Shown in pieces: positions 29,710 to 36,695 of a stretch of 36,695 nucleotides of DNA (position 1 is the first letter of the stretch; each line of letters starts with the position of its first letter). The translations under genes were made by a program, and so were the position numbers. The stretch is from the NCBI RefSeq assembly GCF_000710915.1, contig NZ_BAUA01000101.1, positions 1 to 36,695 on the forward strand, given 5' to 3'. Source of the stretch: Nocardia brasiliensis IFM 10847 (lineage in GTDB: Bacteria; Actinomycetota; Actinomycetes; Mycobacteriales; Mycobacteriaceae). The notes beneath the pieces are model-generated. The model worked only from the letters and a program-made list of their open reading frames with translations. It had not been told where the DNA came from and did no database searches.

Positions 29710-29727
29710 GGTGCACGAACGGCTCGG

Positions 29728-30114
29728 CTACATCCGGAAGTCGCCGATGGTGGGATCGCCGAACATCCCGTGCTGCGGCGATTTCAACGGCAGCGGGCTG
29801 AGCATGTCCTTGTGCCCGTTGCGCACGCTGCAGTACTTGAACGGGCCCTTGGGATCGAACAGCTTGGCCATATGCGGGTCGGCGTGGTCGAGGAACCAGA
29901 CGCTCAAACCCGTTGCGCCGTCGAGCCGGAAGTGCTCCCAGGCGCGCCACATCGCGTCCAGCCGGGCCACCGCCTCCGCGTGCTGCCACCACTCCGGGCA
30001 CCACACGGTGTCGCTGAGATCGGTCACCTGTCGCCGGTACACCAGGCTCAGATAGTTCTCCACGAACTCGACGACGCTCGCGTAGATCATGGGTTGTTGC
30101 TGCTGCTCCGTCAC
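29728..30114 (-). CDS. DUF4913 protein of the conjugation-like cluster
   Basis: The 128-residue protein has the DUF4913 pattern: YASVVEFVENYLSLVYRR at the N-terminus, WCPEWWQHAEAVARLDAMWR in the middle and LSVWFLDHADPHMAKLF near the end. The family is common in actinobacterial plasmids and integrative elements; its role is not known. The GTG start at 30114 overlaps the stop of the preceding 26-codon mini-ORF as GTGA, with no independent ribosome-binding site of note, so it may be translated by coupling. It is the last gene of the minus-strand cluster. Confidence 0.82.
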   Translation of the reverse strand: MTEQQQQPMIYASVVEFVENYLSLVYRRQVTDLSDTVWCPEWWQHAEAVARLDAMWRAWEHFRLDGATGLSVWFLDHADPHMAKLFDPKGPFKYCSVRNGHKDMLSPLPLKSPQHGMFGDPTIGDFRM

Positions 30115-30191
30115 GACTGCACCTCGCTGCCGCTCGGCTCCGTCGCGACGACGCGTGCTGCGCCCATGGTTCGCTCGCTCCGCTCCCTCAC
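30111..30191 (-). CDS. coupled mini-ORF 1 (26 aa)
   Basis: The frame starts at GTG 30191, which overlaps the stop of mini-ORF 2 as GTGA, and ends at TGA 30113-30111, which overlaps the GTG of the DUF4913 gene in the same way. It reads VRERSERTMGAARVVATEP and ends SGSEVQS. It is a 77-bp near-duplicate of mini-ORF 2. Its role is probably to pass ribosomes from the TraD-like gene to the DUF4913 gene; peptide function is unproven. Confidence 0.4.
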   Translation of the reverse strand: MRERSERTMGAARVVATEPSGSEVQS

Positions 30192-30264
30192 GCCTGCACC
30201 TCGCTGCCGCTCGGCTCCGTCGCGACGACGCGTAATGCGCCCAAGGCTCGCTCGCTGCGCTGCC
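30111..30264. repeat. 77-bp tandem duplication (two units)
   Basis: The units 30111-30187 and 30188-30264 both start TCACG-CTGCACCTCGCTGC and differ at few positions; the next bases (TCACAG) begin a third, truncated unit. Read on the minus strand each unit holds one 26-codon frame that starts and ends in GTGA overlaps with its neighbours. A more distant relative lies at 4938-5021, before rarA. Confidence 0.85.
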
Positions 30265-30268
30265 TCAC
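30188..30268 (-). CDS. coupled mini-ORF 2 (26 aa)
   Basis: The GTG at 30268 overlaps the stop codon of the TraD-like gene as GTGA, and the TGA at 30190-30188 overlaps the start of mini-ORF 1. It reads VRQRSERALGALRVVATEP and ends SGSEVQA. Frame, length and both overlaps match mini-ORF 1, although a few bases differ, which suggests the arrangement is maintained or is very recent. Confidence 0.4.
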   Translation of the reverse strand: MRQRSERALGALRVVATEPSGSEVQA

Positions 30269-32100
30269 AGTGGCCTGACCTCCTCGACCTGTCCGTATTC
30301 CGGCGGCGTGCTGCTCTTGCTCAGTGAAGGCTTGCCCGGCATCAGGTCACCGATCTCCGTCTTGCGCTGTGGATCATGGTGCGAGATGGACTCCTTCACT
30401 TCGGCAGCGTACTCGCCCTCCCACCACGGAACCGTGCGAACCAGTACCGGCGGCGCGCCGGACGGGAACACGATCACGCGACCGCGCGGCAACTGCGCCA
30501 AACCCTGCACGCTGAATGTCTTCGAGGAACCGAGCGAGCGCGAATAGCTCTTGCCGCCTTTGGATTCCGAGACCGACGAGGAGACGACCTCGTAGTCGCC
30601 GATCGCCTCGGAACGCTCCCGCAGGAAGGCGGTGTCGTCTACCCCGCTACCGAGCACTTTGATGTTCGCGGCGGCCCACAGCGCGTTCATGCCGGGCTCG
30701 CCCCAGCAGCGCACGCCCTGCGCCCAGGATTGCAGCACGGTCATCACGACAATGCCGCGGGAACCGAAGTGGCTGTACTGCTTGGGCAGATCCTTCCAGC
30801 GCACCACGTTCGCGGCCTCGTCCAGCACGGCGAGCAGCGGGATCGGCAGCCGCCCGCCGCGCGACTGCGACGCGGTCCGCATCGCGACGTCGATGACGGC
30901 CTCGGTGAGCGCGCTGACCAGAGGGGCGGCCGAGCCGCGACCCTCCAGCGAGAGGCTGTAGAGCGTGCCGTTGTCGCGGATGAACGCGAGCTCGTCGAAC
31001 TGGATCCGGTCGCCACCTCGGGTGATCCAGGGGTGCACATTCGACAGTTTCAGGCAGCGGATCATCTTCTTCGCCGTGCCGAAAATGCCACTGCGCGTAC
31101 GGGCGTCGGCGTTGTACTGCGACGACAGACCGGAGGCCGTGTAGTGGTGCCTGGCCGCGCGCAGCAGCTCGATCGGCTCGGTGTCCTGCGGGTTGGTCAC
31201 CCATTCCCAGACCTGCACGATCGGCCTGCTGCCGTTGCGGTCGCCGACCGCCGCGGCCAGGAACAGACCGGCCAGCAGATCTTCGGCTTCGGGATCGAAG
31301 AAGGCGTCGGTCTTGGCGTCGGAGCCGTCGTCACCGTCGGCGAAGTGCCCGGCCAGTCGCGCCGCCCGCATCTCGCAGCCCTCGCGGCGCGCGTCCACCC
31401 AGGACAGCGGATCCCAGAACCAGCTGGGCTCTTCGCCCGCGACTCCCTGCGGGTCGAAGACGAAGGTGGGACTTCCCTTGGCCTCGCGCACATCCCGGGT
31501 CGCGTCCACCACGTCGCGCTTGTTCGAGGTGGCCAGCACGGGGCCGATCGCGGTGAGGATGGCCGGGATCACCCGCGAGGTCGACTTGCCCTGGCGCGGA
31601 CCCCAGATGTCCAGGTGCAGATCCTCATAAGAGCCGTAGAGCATCTGGTTGTCGGCGATGCCGATGCCGATCGGCACGCCGGGGATGTCCTGCGAGCCCA
31701 GCCGCACCTCGAGTTGCTTGGCCTTCTCGCGCACGCCCGCCTCGGTGAGATGCGCGATGGCGCTGCCCTGGCCCATGTAGTCGGCTTTGTCGTCGACCGG
31801 GAGTTTGCCGATCGTCTTGCGCTTCTTCATCCGCTTCTTGATCAGCACGTAGGCCAGCGCCGACGCCGCGACCAGCAGCACGATCACGGTGGACGCGCGC
31901 GGCCAGACCAACTTGCCGCGCACCAGGTCCGCGACGATGGCGATCGGGTTGATCGGAATCGACTGCGGCGTCACCGCCATCGCGTTGCCGAGATGCAGCG
32001 CCACCCACAACGTGCCGAGGACCGCGAACCCGGCGTACAGCGCGATCATGGTGGTGTCCGGCCCGACCGCGGCCGGATCCTTCACCGGCTTCTTCGCCAT
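30265..32100 (-). CDS. VirD4/TraD-like coupling ATPase of a type IV secretion-type system
   Basis: The 611-residue protein should link DNA or protein substrate to the transfer channel. Two membrane helices lie at about 18-38 and 70-88 with a basic segment KKRMKKRK after the second. Walker A is GPRQGKST at 167-174, and Walker B is LLAVLDEAANV at about 415-425, followed by FGSRGIVVMTVLQSWAQG, typical of TraD/TraM-recognition proteins. The ATG at 32100 has a strong AGGAGG 6-11 bases upstream. The stop overlaps mini-ORF 2. No relaxase is visible nearby, so its substrate is unknown. Confidence 0.88.
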   Translation of the reverse strand: MAKKPVKDPAAVGPDTTMIALYAGFAVLGTLWVALHLGNAMAVTPQSIPINPIAIVADLVRGKLVWPRASTVIVLLVAASALAYVLIKKRMKKRKTIGKLPVDDKADYMGQGSAIAHLTEAGVREKAKQLEVRLGSQDIPGVPIGIGIADNQMLYGSYEDLHLDIWGPRQGKSTSRVIPAILTAIGPVLATSNKRDVVDATRDVREAKGSPTFVFDPQGVAGEEPSWFWDPLSWVDARREGCEMRAARLAGHFADGDDGSDAKTDAFFDPEAEDLLAGLFLAAAVGDRNGSRPIVQVWEWVTNPQDTEPIELLRAARHHYTASGLSSQYNADARTRSGIFGTAKKMIRCLKLSNVHPWITRGGDRIQFDELAFIRDNGTLYSLSLEGRGSAAPLVSALTEAVIDVAMRTASQSRGGRLPIPLLAVLDEAANVVRWKDLPKQYSHFGSRGIVVMTVLQSWAQGVRCWGEPGMNALWAAANIKVLGSGVDDTAFLRERSEAIGDYEVVSSSVSESKGGKSYSRSLGSSKTFSVQGLAQLPRGRVIVFPSGAPPVLVRTVPWWEGEYAAEVKESISHHDPQRKTEIGDLMPGKPSLSKSSTPPEYGQVEEVRPL

Positions 32101-32161
32101 GTCTGCCTCCTGTTGTCCTCTACCGGCTCTGTGGGTGGATCTCTGCGAAAAGTCGTGGTGC

Positions 32162-32776
32162 TCAGCGGAACGCGTCGAGCCGCCAGCCGTCCGGGGTCTG
32201 CACGACGGTCGCGATGACCGTCGCGGGCGGCAGTTGCTCCTTGCGCCCGTTCGGGTAGACGACCGTCTGCTCGATCCCGATCTTGAACTGCTGGACGTTC
32301 GGATCGCCGCCGGCCGGCGGCTTCTCCCCCGACGCGAAGGTGAACGCGTCGACGCGCGCCTTCGCCGTGGCCCAGTCCGACCACTGCAACGTCGTCTTCG
32401 GCGTCTCCAGCCCGGTCGGCGAGCTGTCCAGCATGCGGATCAGGCTGGGGCCCAGCCATTTCCGCGCCCGGGTGAGCGAGGCGCCCTGCGCCTCGGTGGC
32501 GGGCTGCCAGGTGTAGATCTCGCGCAGCGCGGCCACCGCGACCCCGTCGGGCGTGACCGGATCGGGTGCGGGCACCCCCTCCAGCAACCGGGTCGTGGAC
32601 GTGGCCGGATGCGCCCCACCGGATCCCGCGTCGTCCCGGCCCCCCGTGCCGCAGGCGGCACTCAGCATCGCGACGCTCACCACCAGCATCACCACCAGTT
32701 TCGTGCGTACCGCTGTGTCTTTCCAGGCTAACCGCAAGGACCGACACTGCGTCAGTGCATCACCTGCGTGTTTCAC
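32162..32776 (-). CDS. conjugation-cluster lipoprotein-like protein
   Basis: The 204-residue protein has a hydrophobic N-terminal region (LVVMLVVSVAMLSAAC) with Cys42 in a lipobox-like LSAAC, then a Gly/Asp-rich spacer and a soluble domain ending in VIATVVQTPDGWRLDAFR. This C-terminal pattern resembles the NTF2-like fold of VirB8/TcpC proteins, but this is only an impression. The GTG at 32776 overlaps the stop of the upstream peptidase gene as GTGA and has GAGGAGG 6-12 bases ahead, which supports it. It probably sits at the outer face of the membrane as part of the transfer apparatus. Confidence 0.7.
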   Translation of the reverse strand: MKHAGDALTQCRSLRLAWKDTAVRTKLVVMLVVSVAMLSAACGTGGRDDAGSGGAHPATSTTRLLEGVPAPDPVTPDGVAVAALREIYTWQPATEAQGASLTRARKWLGPSLIRMLDSSPTGLETPKTTLQWSDWATAKARVDAFTFASGEKPPAGGDPNVQQFKIGIEQTVVYPNGRKEQLPPATVIATVVQTPDGWRLDAFR

Positions 32777-34455
32777 AGGACCCTCCTCGCCCTGCTGTCG
32801 CCCGGCACCGGCACCTCCGTGACGCCGCCGCCCGCACCGGGCACGGCCTGGATCATCCGGCCGTTGCCGGAGTAGATGCCGACCTGAGCGGGGCCGCGCG
32901 GACCGAACGAGCTGAACACCAGATCGCCCTCCTGAATCTTGCTCATCGACACCTCCGCACCTGCCTCCCACTGCTGTTCGGCGGTGCGCGGCAGGGTGAC
33001 CGAGCCGGACGAGGCCGCGAACACCGCGGCCGCGGTCAGGCCGGGACCGTCGAGTCCGCCGCCGCTCGGGCCCTGCGGTCCACCGCCGCCCCACACGTAC
33101 GGCGTGCCGAGCCAGTCGTGCGCGGCCTCGACGATCTGACTGCCGCCGCCGCCCTGCTGCGGATCGAACCGGCCGAGCGCGCCGGGCGCGCGATACTGCG
33201 CCTCCATCGCGAGGATGTTCGCCACGTACGGCTGGGTCTCGGAGTAGTGCGCCGCCACCTGATTCGGCATGCCGCCGGAGGCGAGCACCGCGCCCTCACC
33301 CGCGTTGTACGCGGCCAGGGTCAGCGCGGTGACATCGCCCTGCACCCGGCCCTCCGACTGCCACTGCGTGATCTTGCGCGCGATGGCGCACATATAGCGG
33401 CCCTGGCCGATGATCGCGTCGCCGTCGTCCCACACACTGGCGGTGCCGTTGCCGTCGGCATCGATCACATACGGTTGGCCGTCATCGGGATTCACGCTCG
33501 CCGCGGTACTCGGCAGGAACTGGGCCAGGCCCTGCGCGCCCGCCGAGGACGTCGCCCCGCGGCGGAAACCGGATTCCTGCCTGCCCTGCGCGGCGAGCAG
33601 CGACGGCGTGATCTGCGGGCAGATCGAACCCGCACGGCGATACCAGATCTCGAGCTCCGGCGGCACCTTGCCCGCGGCGAGCGCGCCGCCCGCGGTGCCG
33701 AACCCGCGGTTGCAGCGCGGATCGCTGGAATAGGCCAGCGCCCCACCGACATCCGGCGTCGGCGCGCCGTCCAGCCAAGGCAGCGGGTCGATCTGGCGAC
33801 CGCCGGTGAACCGTCCGCCCGGCACGATCTCGAAATGCAGGTGCGGGCCGCTGGATTCACCCGCGGAACCGACCTGGGCGATCGGCTGGCCCGCGGTCAC
33901 GACGTCGCCCACCCGCACATGCACCCCGGAATCCCACATGTGGCCGTACACCGCCGAGTACGCGCGGCCGTTGGTGTCCACCGAGTCGACGACCACCCAG
34001 TTGCCGAAACCCGAAGCGGGACCGGCGGCGACGACCCGGCCGTCGGCGACGGAATAGATCGTGGTGCCGTCGGAGGCGGCGAGGTCGATGCCCTTGTGTG
34101 CGCCGCCGCGCGCGCCGAAGGTGTCCGAGACCGTGAAGGTGCCGGTGGCCAGCGGCAGCGTGCGCCGGATCGGACCGGCGCCCGCCGCCAGCGACGGCGT
34201 CGCCGTCACGGTCGGGTACGCCGAAGTCCCCGGCGGCGCACCCGCGGCCGGATTCGCCTGCGTCGCAGACGGTCTGCCGCTCGCCCTGGCATCACCCGGG
34301 GCGTAGCCGCCCAGCGGCGGCAGCGCCGATGGCGAGCCGAGCACCGAGGCGCCCTCGCACGGATCGTCGACCGCGGGCATCACGATGACGAGCACGATCA
34401 CCATCAGGCCGAGGACCGCGCCGAGAGCACCCCACAAGAGCCCCCGTCCGCTCAC
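32773..34455 (-). CDS. M23 peptidase - lytic transglycosylase - degenerate NlpC/P60 fusion
   Basis: The 560-residue protein should open peptidoglycan for the transfer channel. A membrane helix lies at 5-26. The M23 (LytM) domain is complete: His120 and Asp124 in HKGIDLA, HM at 172 and HLHFE at 205-209. A soluble lytic transglycosylase domain follows, with catalytic Glu294 in RQESGF, then GAQGLAQFLPSTA and LAAYNAGEG. The last domain has the NlpC/P60 fold (TPYVWGGGGP, EGDLVFSSFG), but where active enzymes have DCSG it has DGPG (residues 469-472), and the usual HVGIY reads QVGIY (Gln524). Catalytic Cys and His are both absent. I chose the GTG at 34455, which puts the helix at the N-terminus and has a GAGG box; a GTG at 34536 lacks one. 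Confidence 0.9.
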   Translation of the reverse strand: MSGRGLLWGALGAVLGLMVIVLVIVMPAVDDPCEGASVLGSPSALPPLGGYAPGDARASGRPSATQANPAAGAPPGTSAYPTVTATPSLAAGAGPIRRTLPLATGTFTVSDTFGARGGAHKGIDLAASDGTTIYSVADGRVVAAGPASGFGNWVVVDSVDTNGRAYSAVYGHMWDSGVHVRVGDVVTAGQPIAQVGSAGESSGPHLHFEIVPGGRFTGGRQIDPLPWLDGAPTPDVGGALAYSSDPRCNRGFGTAGGALAAGKVPPELEIWYRRAGSICPQITPSLLAAQGRQESGFRRGATSSAGAQGLAQFLPSTAASVNPDDGQPYVIDADGNGTASVWDDGDAIIGQGRYMCAIARKITQWQSEGRVQGDVTALTLAAYNAGEGAVLASGGMPNQVAAHYSETQPYVANILAMEAQYRAPGALGRFDPQQGGGGSQIVEAAHDWLGTPYVWGGGGPQGPSGGGLDGPGLTAAAVFAASSGSVTLPRTAEQQWEAGAEVSMSKIQEGDLVFSSFGPRGPAQVGIYSGNGRMIQAVPGAGGGVTEVPVPGDSRARRVL

Positions 34456-34579
34456 TGCGGCCTCGCCGGACCCGACTCCGCGGCGCGGGACGCCCGCACA
34501 CGCCGATATGACCGGAGCTGCCCTTGCGCCCGGCACGCGGGGGGAAAGGCAGCTTCGGTCGCATCGGCGGGCACGGCGC

Positions 34580-34888
34580 TCACTGGCCGCGCCGGGATTC
34601 GTTGAGGGTGTCGGCGAGCGTGCGGTTCATCTCGGCCGCCGCCGCCAATTGTTGTTGCAACAGCGCCACTTTCCGGCGCAGCGCGGACGCGTCCAAGCGC
34701 TCCAGGCTCGGCCCCTCGGCCGCGCGCACCCAGTTGCGCACCGAATTGGTGTGCACGCCGATCTGTTCGGCGACCACGCGGCAGGCCTCGGACTCGCTGC
34801 GCAGCTTGCCGGTGAGCGCGACGACCTGCTGGACAGCGGCCTGGCGCACCTCCGGGGAGACCCGGCGGTAGGAGCGGTGCGGCATCAT
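34580..34888 (-). CDS. transposase-type HTH protein with coiled coil, in the conjugation cluster
   Basis: The 102-residue protein has an N-terminal helix-turn-helix of the IS3-family OrfA (HTH_Tnp_1) type (YRRVSPEVRQAAVQQVVALT, then ACRVVAEQIGVHTNSVRNWV) and a heptad-like region, LDASALRRKVALLQQQLAAA, that may dimerise. No DDE domain or inverted repeats follow, so it is not an intact insertion sequence. The ATG at 34888 has GGGGAGG 9-15 bases upstream. It may be a captured regulator of the cluster. An upstream 19-codon frame (34885-34944) links it to the ATPase gene by overlaps. Confidence 0.72.
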   Translation of the reverse strand: MMPHRSYRRVSPEVRQAAVQQVVALTGKLRSESEACRVVAEQIGVHTNSVRNWVRAAEGPSLERLDASALRRKVALLQQQLAAAAEMNRTLADTLNESRRGQ

Positions 34889-34944
34889 CCGCCACACCTC
34901 CCCGCGCGGCGGACGATCGGTAAGTCGCGTCTGGCATCTCTCAT
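34885..34944 (-). CDS. possible linking mini-ORF (19 aa)
   Basis: This frame starts at ATG 34944 inside the stop region of the VirB4-like gene (ATGA overlap) and ends at TGA 34887-34885, overlapping the ATG of the HTH gene. It reads MRDARRDLPIV and ends RRAGRCGG. It shows no similarity to the 26-codon mini-ORFs. It could be chance, but it would keep ribosomes moving between the two genes. Confidence 0.2.
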   Translation of the reverse strand: MRDARRDLPIVRRAGRCGG

Positions 34945-36686
34945 GCGGCACTCCCGCCCTGCGAATCCGTGCCCCGGGCAGTCGATTCGGTGAACTCGCT
35001 GAAACGCTGGTTGGTGTCGTGGATTCCGCTCTCCTTCTCCGAGAGCGTGAACTCCATGTGGAACGGGATGCCCGGCCGGCGATCTTCACCGATCTTCAGC
35101 AGGAACTTGCCCGTACCCGGCGGCGAGGGCCGCTGCTGGCCCGGCTTGAGCGCCTCGCCGGTCAACGCCTGCGGCGCCGACCAGCCGGTCACCATCTGCT
35201 CTTCGGCGGAGGTGAACGGCACGATGCTGTCCAGGCGCTTGACCTCTTCGGCGGGCAGCGCGCCGAAGATCTTGGCGCGCGCGCGTTCCAGGAAGCCGAG
35301 CGCCTTGGCGATGGCCGATTCCGAGCCGAGCGCCTGCAGGTCCTTGATGGTGTGGCTGATCATGATCAGCGAGGTGGCGATGCCACGCTGCAGGCGGGTC
35401 AGCTCGTCGACGCGGTCGACCATGAAGTCGCCCAGGCCGAGCACCTGCCACAGCTCGTCCATCACCACCTGGAAGTAGCGCTGCGGGCCGAGATCGGCGT
35501 CGGAGAGCACGTGCGCCGCCTCCACCGAGGCGAACCCATCGGCCCAACAGGCCAGCATCACAGCCGCTTTGAGCTTCTTGTCGCCGGTCGGGATGTGCGA
35601 GACGTCGATGCAGACCGCGACGGCGCTGGTGTCGATCGGCACCGAGGTCTGCCCGTTGAAGACCGCGCCGAACGGCCCCTGGGTGAGCGCGCGCAGCGAG
35701 CGGCGCAGGTTCTTGATCGCGTTCGAATACTCCTCGACGTCGTCGGCGCCCGCGTCGAGCATCAGCTCTTCACCGCCCGCGACGATAACCTCCAGCAGGT
35801 TCTCCATGATCGGCGGCTGATCCGGCGTGTAGCCGCTGCCGGGCTGGTAGAGGATGCGCAGCGCGGTGGCGATCAGCGTCTCCTCGTAATCGCGCACCCT
35901 GGCCCCGCGCACCAGTTCGACCAAACCGGCGATGAGCGTCACCTGACGCGCTCGCATGTCCTGCAACACCTGCAGTTGCAGTGCGGGGTGCTCGTCCAGG
36001 CGCGGCACCACGGCGCCGAGCACACCGGCGGCGAGCGGATTCAGCTTGCCGTGGCCGTAACCGAGGTCGATCACCTGGCCGCCGACCAGTTCCACCATCT
36101 TGCGATAGTCCGGTTTGACGTCGGCCAGGATGAGCGGCGTGATGCCCTGGGCGATACCGCCCAGCACGATCCGGCGCACCAGCGACGACTTGCCGAAACC
36201 GTTGAGCCCCAGCACGAAAAGACTCGGCGCGGTGATGAAACTGCCGCGCATGAACCAGTTCATCGGGTCGAAGCAGACCGGCGCGCCGGTGTGCAGGTGC
36301 GAACCGAGCGGGGTGCCGATCAGCGGCGCACCGGCGCCGACCGACCACGGCCACAATCCCGCGACCTGCGCTGTGGTGGCCCGGTATTCGACCGGGCGGC
36401 CGACCACGTTCATCCGGCCGCCGCCCTCGCCGGCGTAGCCGCGATCGGTGAGTTGCGCGGTGCTGCGGTCGAATCCGTCCTCGAACACCTGCTCCGCGCG
36501 GGCCGCGTAGTTGCGCCTGCGGATGTCGTCGGTGCGAATCCGGAACTGCGCGAAGGCCGCCCGCAGGCCGGTCTGCTCGCGCACGATCATCTCGAGCCGG
36601 GCCCTGGTCGCCTCGTCGAGCAGCGGCGGGCCGGCGTTCTTGCGCCGGTCTGCCTTGGCCTTGGCGCGCAGCGCGGCCTTGTCCAT
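34941..36686 (-). CDS. VirB4/TraC-like ATPase of the conjugation-like cluster
   Basis: The protein has at least 581 residues. Walker A is GLNGFGKSS at 160-168, Walker B is VVMDELWQVL near 405-415, and the intermediate motif LNPLA precedes a helical region; the C-terminal part has MISHTIKDLQAL, as in VirB4/TraC-type ATPases that power type IV secretion. The ATG at 36686 is preceded by a GTG and an open frame to the window edge (36695), so the true start may lie outside. It is the first visible gene of the minus-strand cluster and lacks the N-terminal domain of longer VirB4 proteins, which could be a separate gene further upstream. Confidence 0.85.
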   Translation of the reverse strand: MDKAALRAKAKADRRKNAGPPLLDEATRARLEMIVREQTGLRAAFAQFRIRTDDIRRRNYAARAEQVFEDGFDRSTAQLTDRGYAGEGGGRMNVVGRPVEYRATTAQVAGLWPWSVGAGAPLIGTPLGSHLHTGAPVCFDPMNWFMRGSFITAPSLFVLGLNGFGKSSLVRRIVLGGIAQGITPLILADVKPDYRKMVELVGGQVIDLGYGHGKLNPLAAGVLGAVVPRLDEHPALQLQVLQDMRARQVTLIAGLVELVRGARVRDYEETLIATALRILYQPGSGYTPDQPPIMENLLEVIVAGGEELMLDAGADDVEEYSNAIKNLRRSLRALTQGPFGAVFNGQTSVPIDTSAVAVCIDVSHIPTGDKKLKAAVMLACWADGFASVEAAHVLSDADLGPQRYFQVVMDELWQVLGLGDFMVDRVDELTRLQRGIATSLIMISHTIKDLQALGSESAIAKALGFLERARAKIFGALPAEEVKRLDSIVPFTSAEEQMVTGWSAPQALTGEALKPGQQRPSPPGTGKFLLKIGEDRRPGIPFHMEFTLSEKESGIHDTNQRFSEFTESTARGTDSQGGSAA

Positions 36687-36695
36687 CACCGGCGT

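Noticed and set aside
30376..32217. Plus-strand open frame of 613 codons opposite the TraD-like gene
   Set aside because: It mirrors the TraD-like gene and has no plausible domain; the TraD-like gene has Walker motifs and a strong ribosome-binding site.
34580..34888. Intact insertion sequence
   Set aside because: Only an OrfA-like HTH protein is present; there is no DDE transposase frame and no terminal inverted repeats were seen.

Overview
The window is high-GC actinobacterial chromosome. Gene content and order point to the Nocardia/Rhodococcus branch of the Mycobacteriales, most likely Nocardia: mltG-ruvX-alaS-rarA, an Rv2560-like protein, aspS, a YpfJ-type metallopeptidase, an Rv2578c-family radical SAM protein, hisS and ppiB lie in roughly the order known around Rv2553c-Rv2582 of Mycobacterium tuberculosis. 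This placement rests on remembered gene orders, not on a search.

Layout. Positions 1-5021 (minus strand) hold the 5' end of mltG, ruvX and alaS in a tightly overlapping series, then rarA, preceded by a possible coupled mini-ORF. Positions 5118-7330 hold a palindromic element, a Tat-exported PhoD phosphatase and a 62-bp tandem repeat. Positions 7438-11838 hold two paralogous small membrane proteins with Gly/Cys-rich tails, a phosphotransferase, a Pro-rich multipass membrane protein and a DUF389 protein. Positions 12020-13812 hold aspS, interrupted by an apparent one-base deletion. Positions 13813-16682 hold a zinc metallopeptidase and a secreted protein, separated by long hairpins. Positions 16683-18667 hold a two-gene type VII secretion substrate operon. 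Positions 18850-20929 hold an SDR-family enzyme behind a KstR-like operator and a radical SAM gene behind an SOS-box-like site. Positions 21066-25327 hold korAB and mdh (TCA-cycle steps). Positions 25495-28716 hold a small membrane protein, hisS and a membrane-anchored cyclophilin.

From 29119 to the right edge is accessory-looking DNA: a type IV secretion/conjugation-like cluster on the minus strand. In transcription order it has a VirB4-like ATPase, a transposase-type HTH protein, an M23-lytic transglycosylase-NlpC/P60 fusion whose NlpC/P60 domain has lost its catalytic residues, a lipoprotein, a VirD4/TraD-like coupling ATPase, two tandem 26-codon mini-ORFs and a DUF4913 protein. It ends at a strong terminator (29675-29709). 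In M. tuberculosis relA follows ppiB closely, so this cluster looks inserted there. No relaxase or integrase is visible, and the cluster runs off the window.

The most unusual signals are the mini-ORFs that link neighbouring genes by GTGA overlaps (a diverged relative precedes rarA), a repeated 21-19-21 palindromic element, the degenerate NlpC/P60 fusion and the 62-bp tandem repeat. I saw no rRNA, tRNA, CRISPR array or intact insertion sequence.
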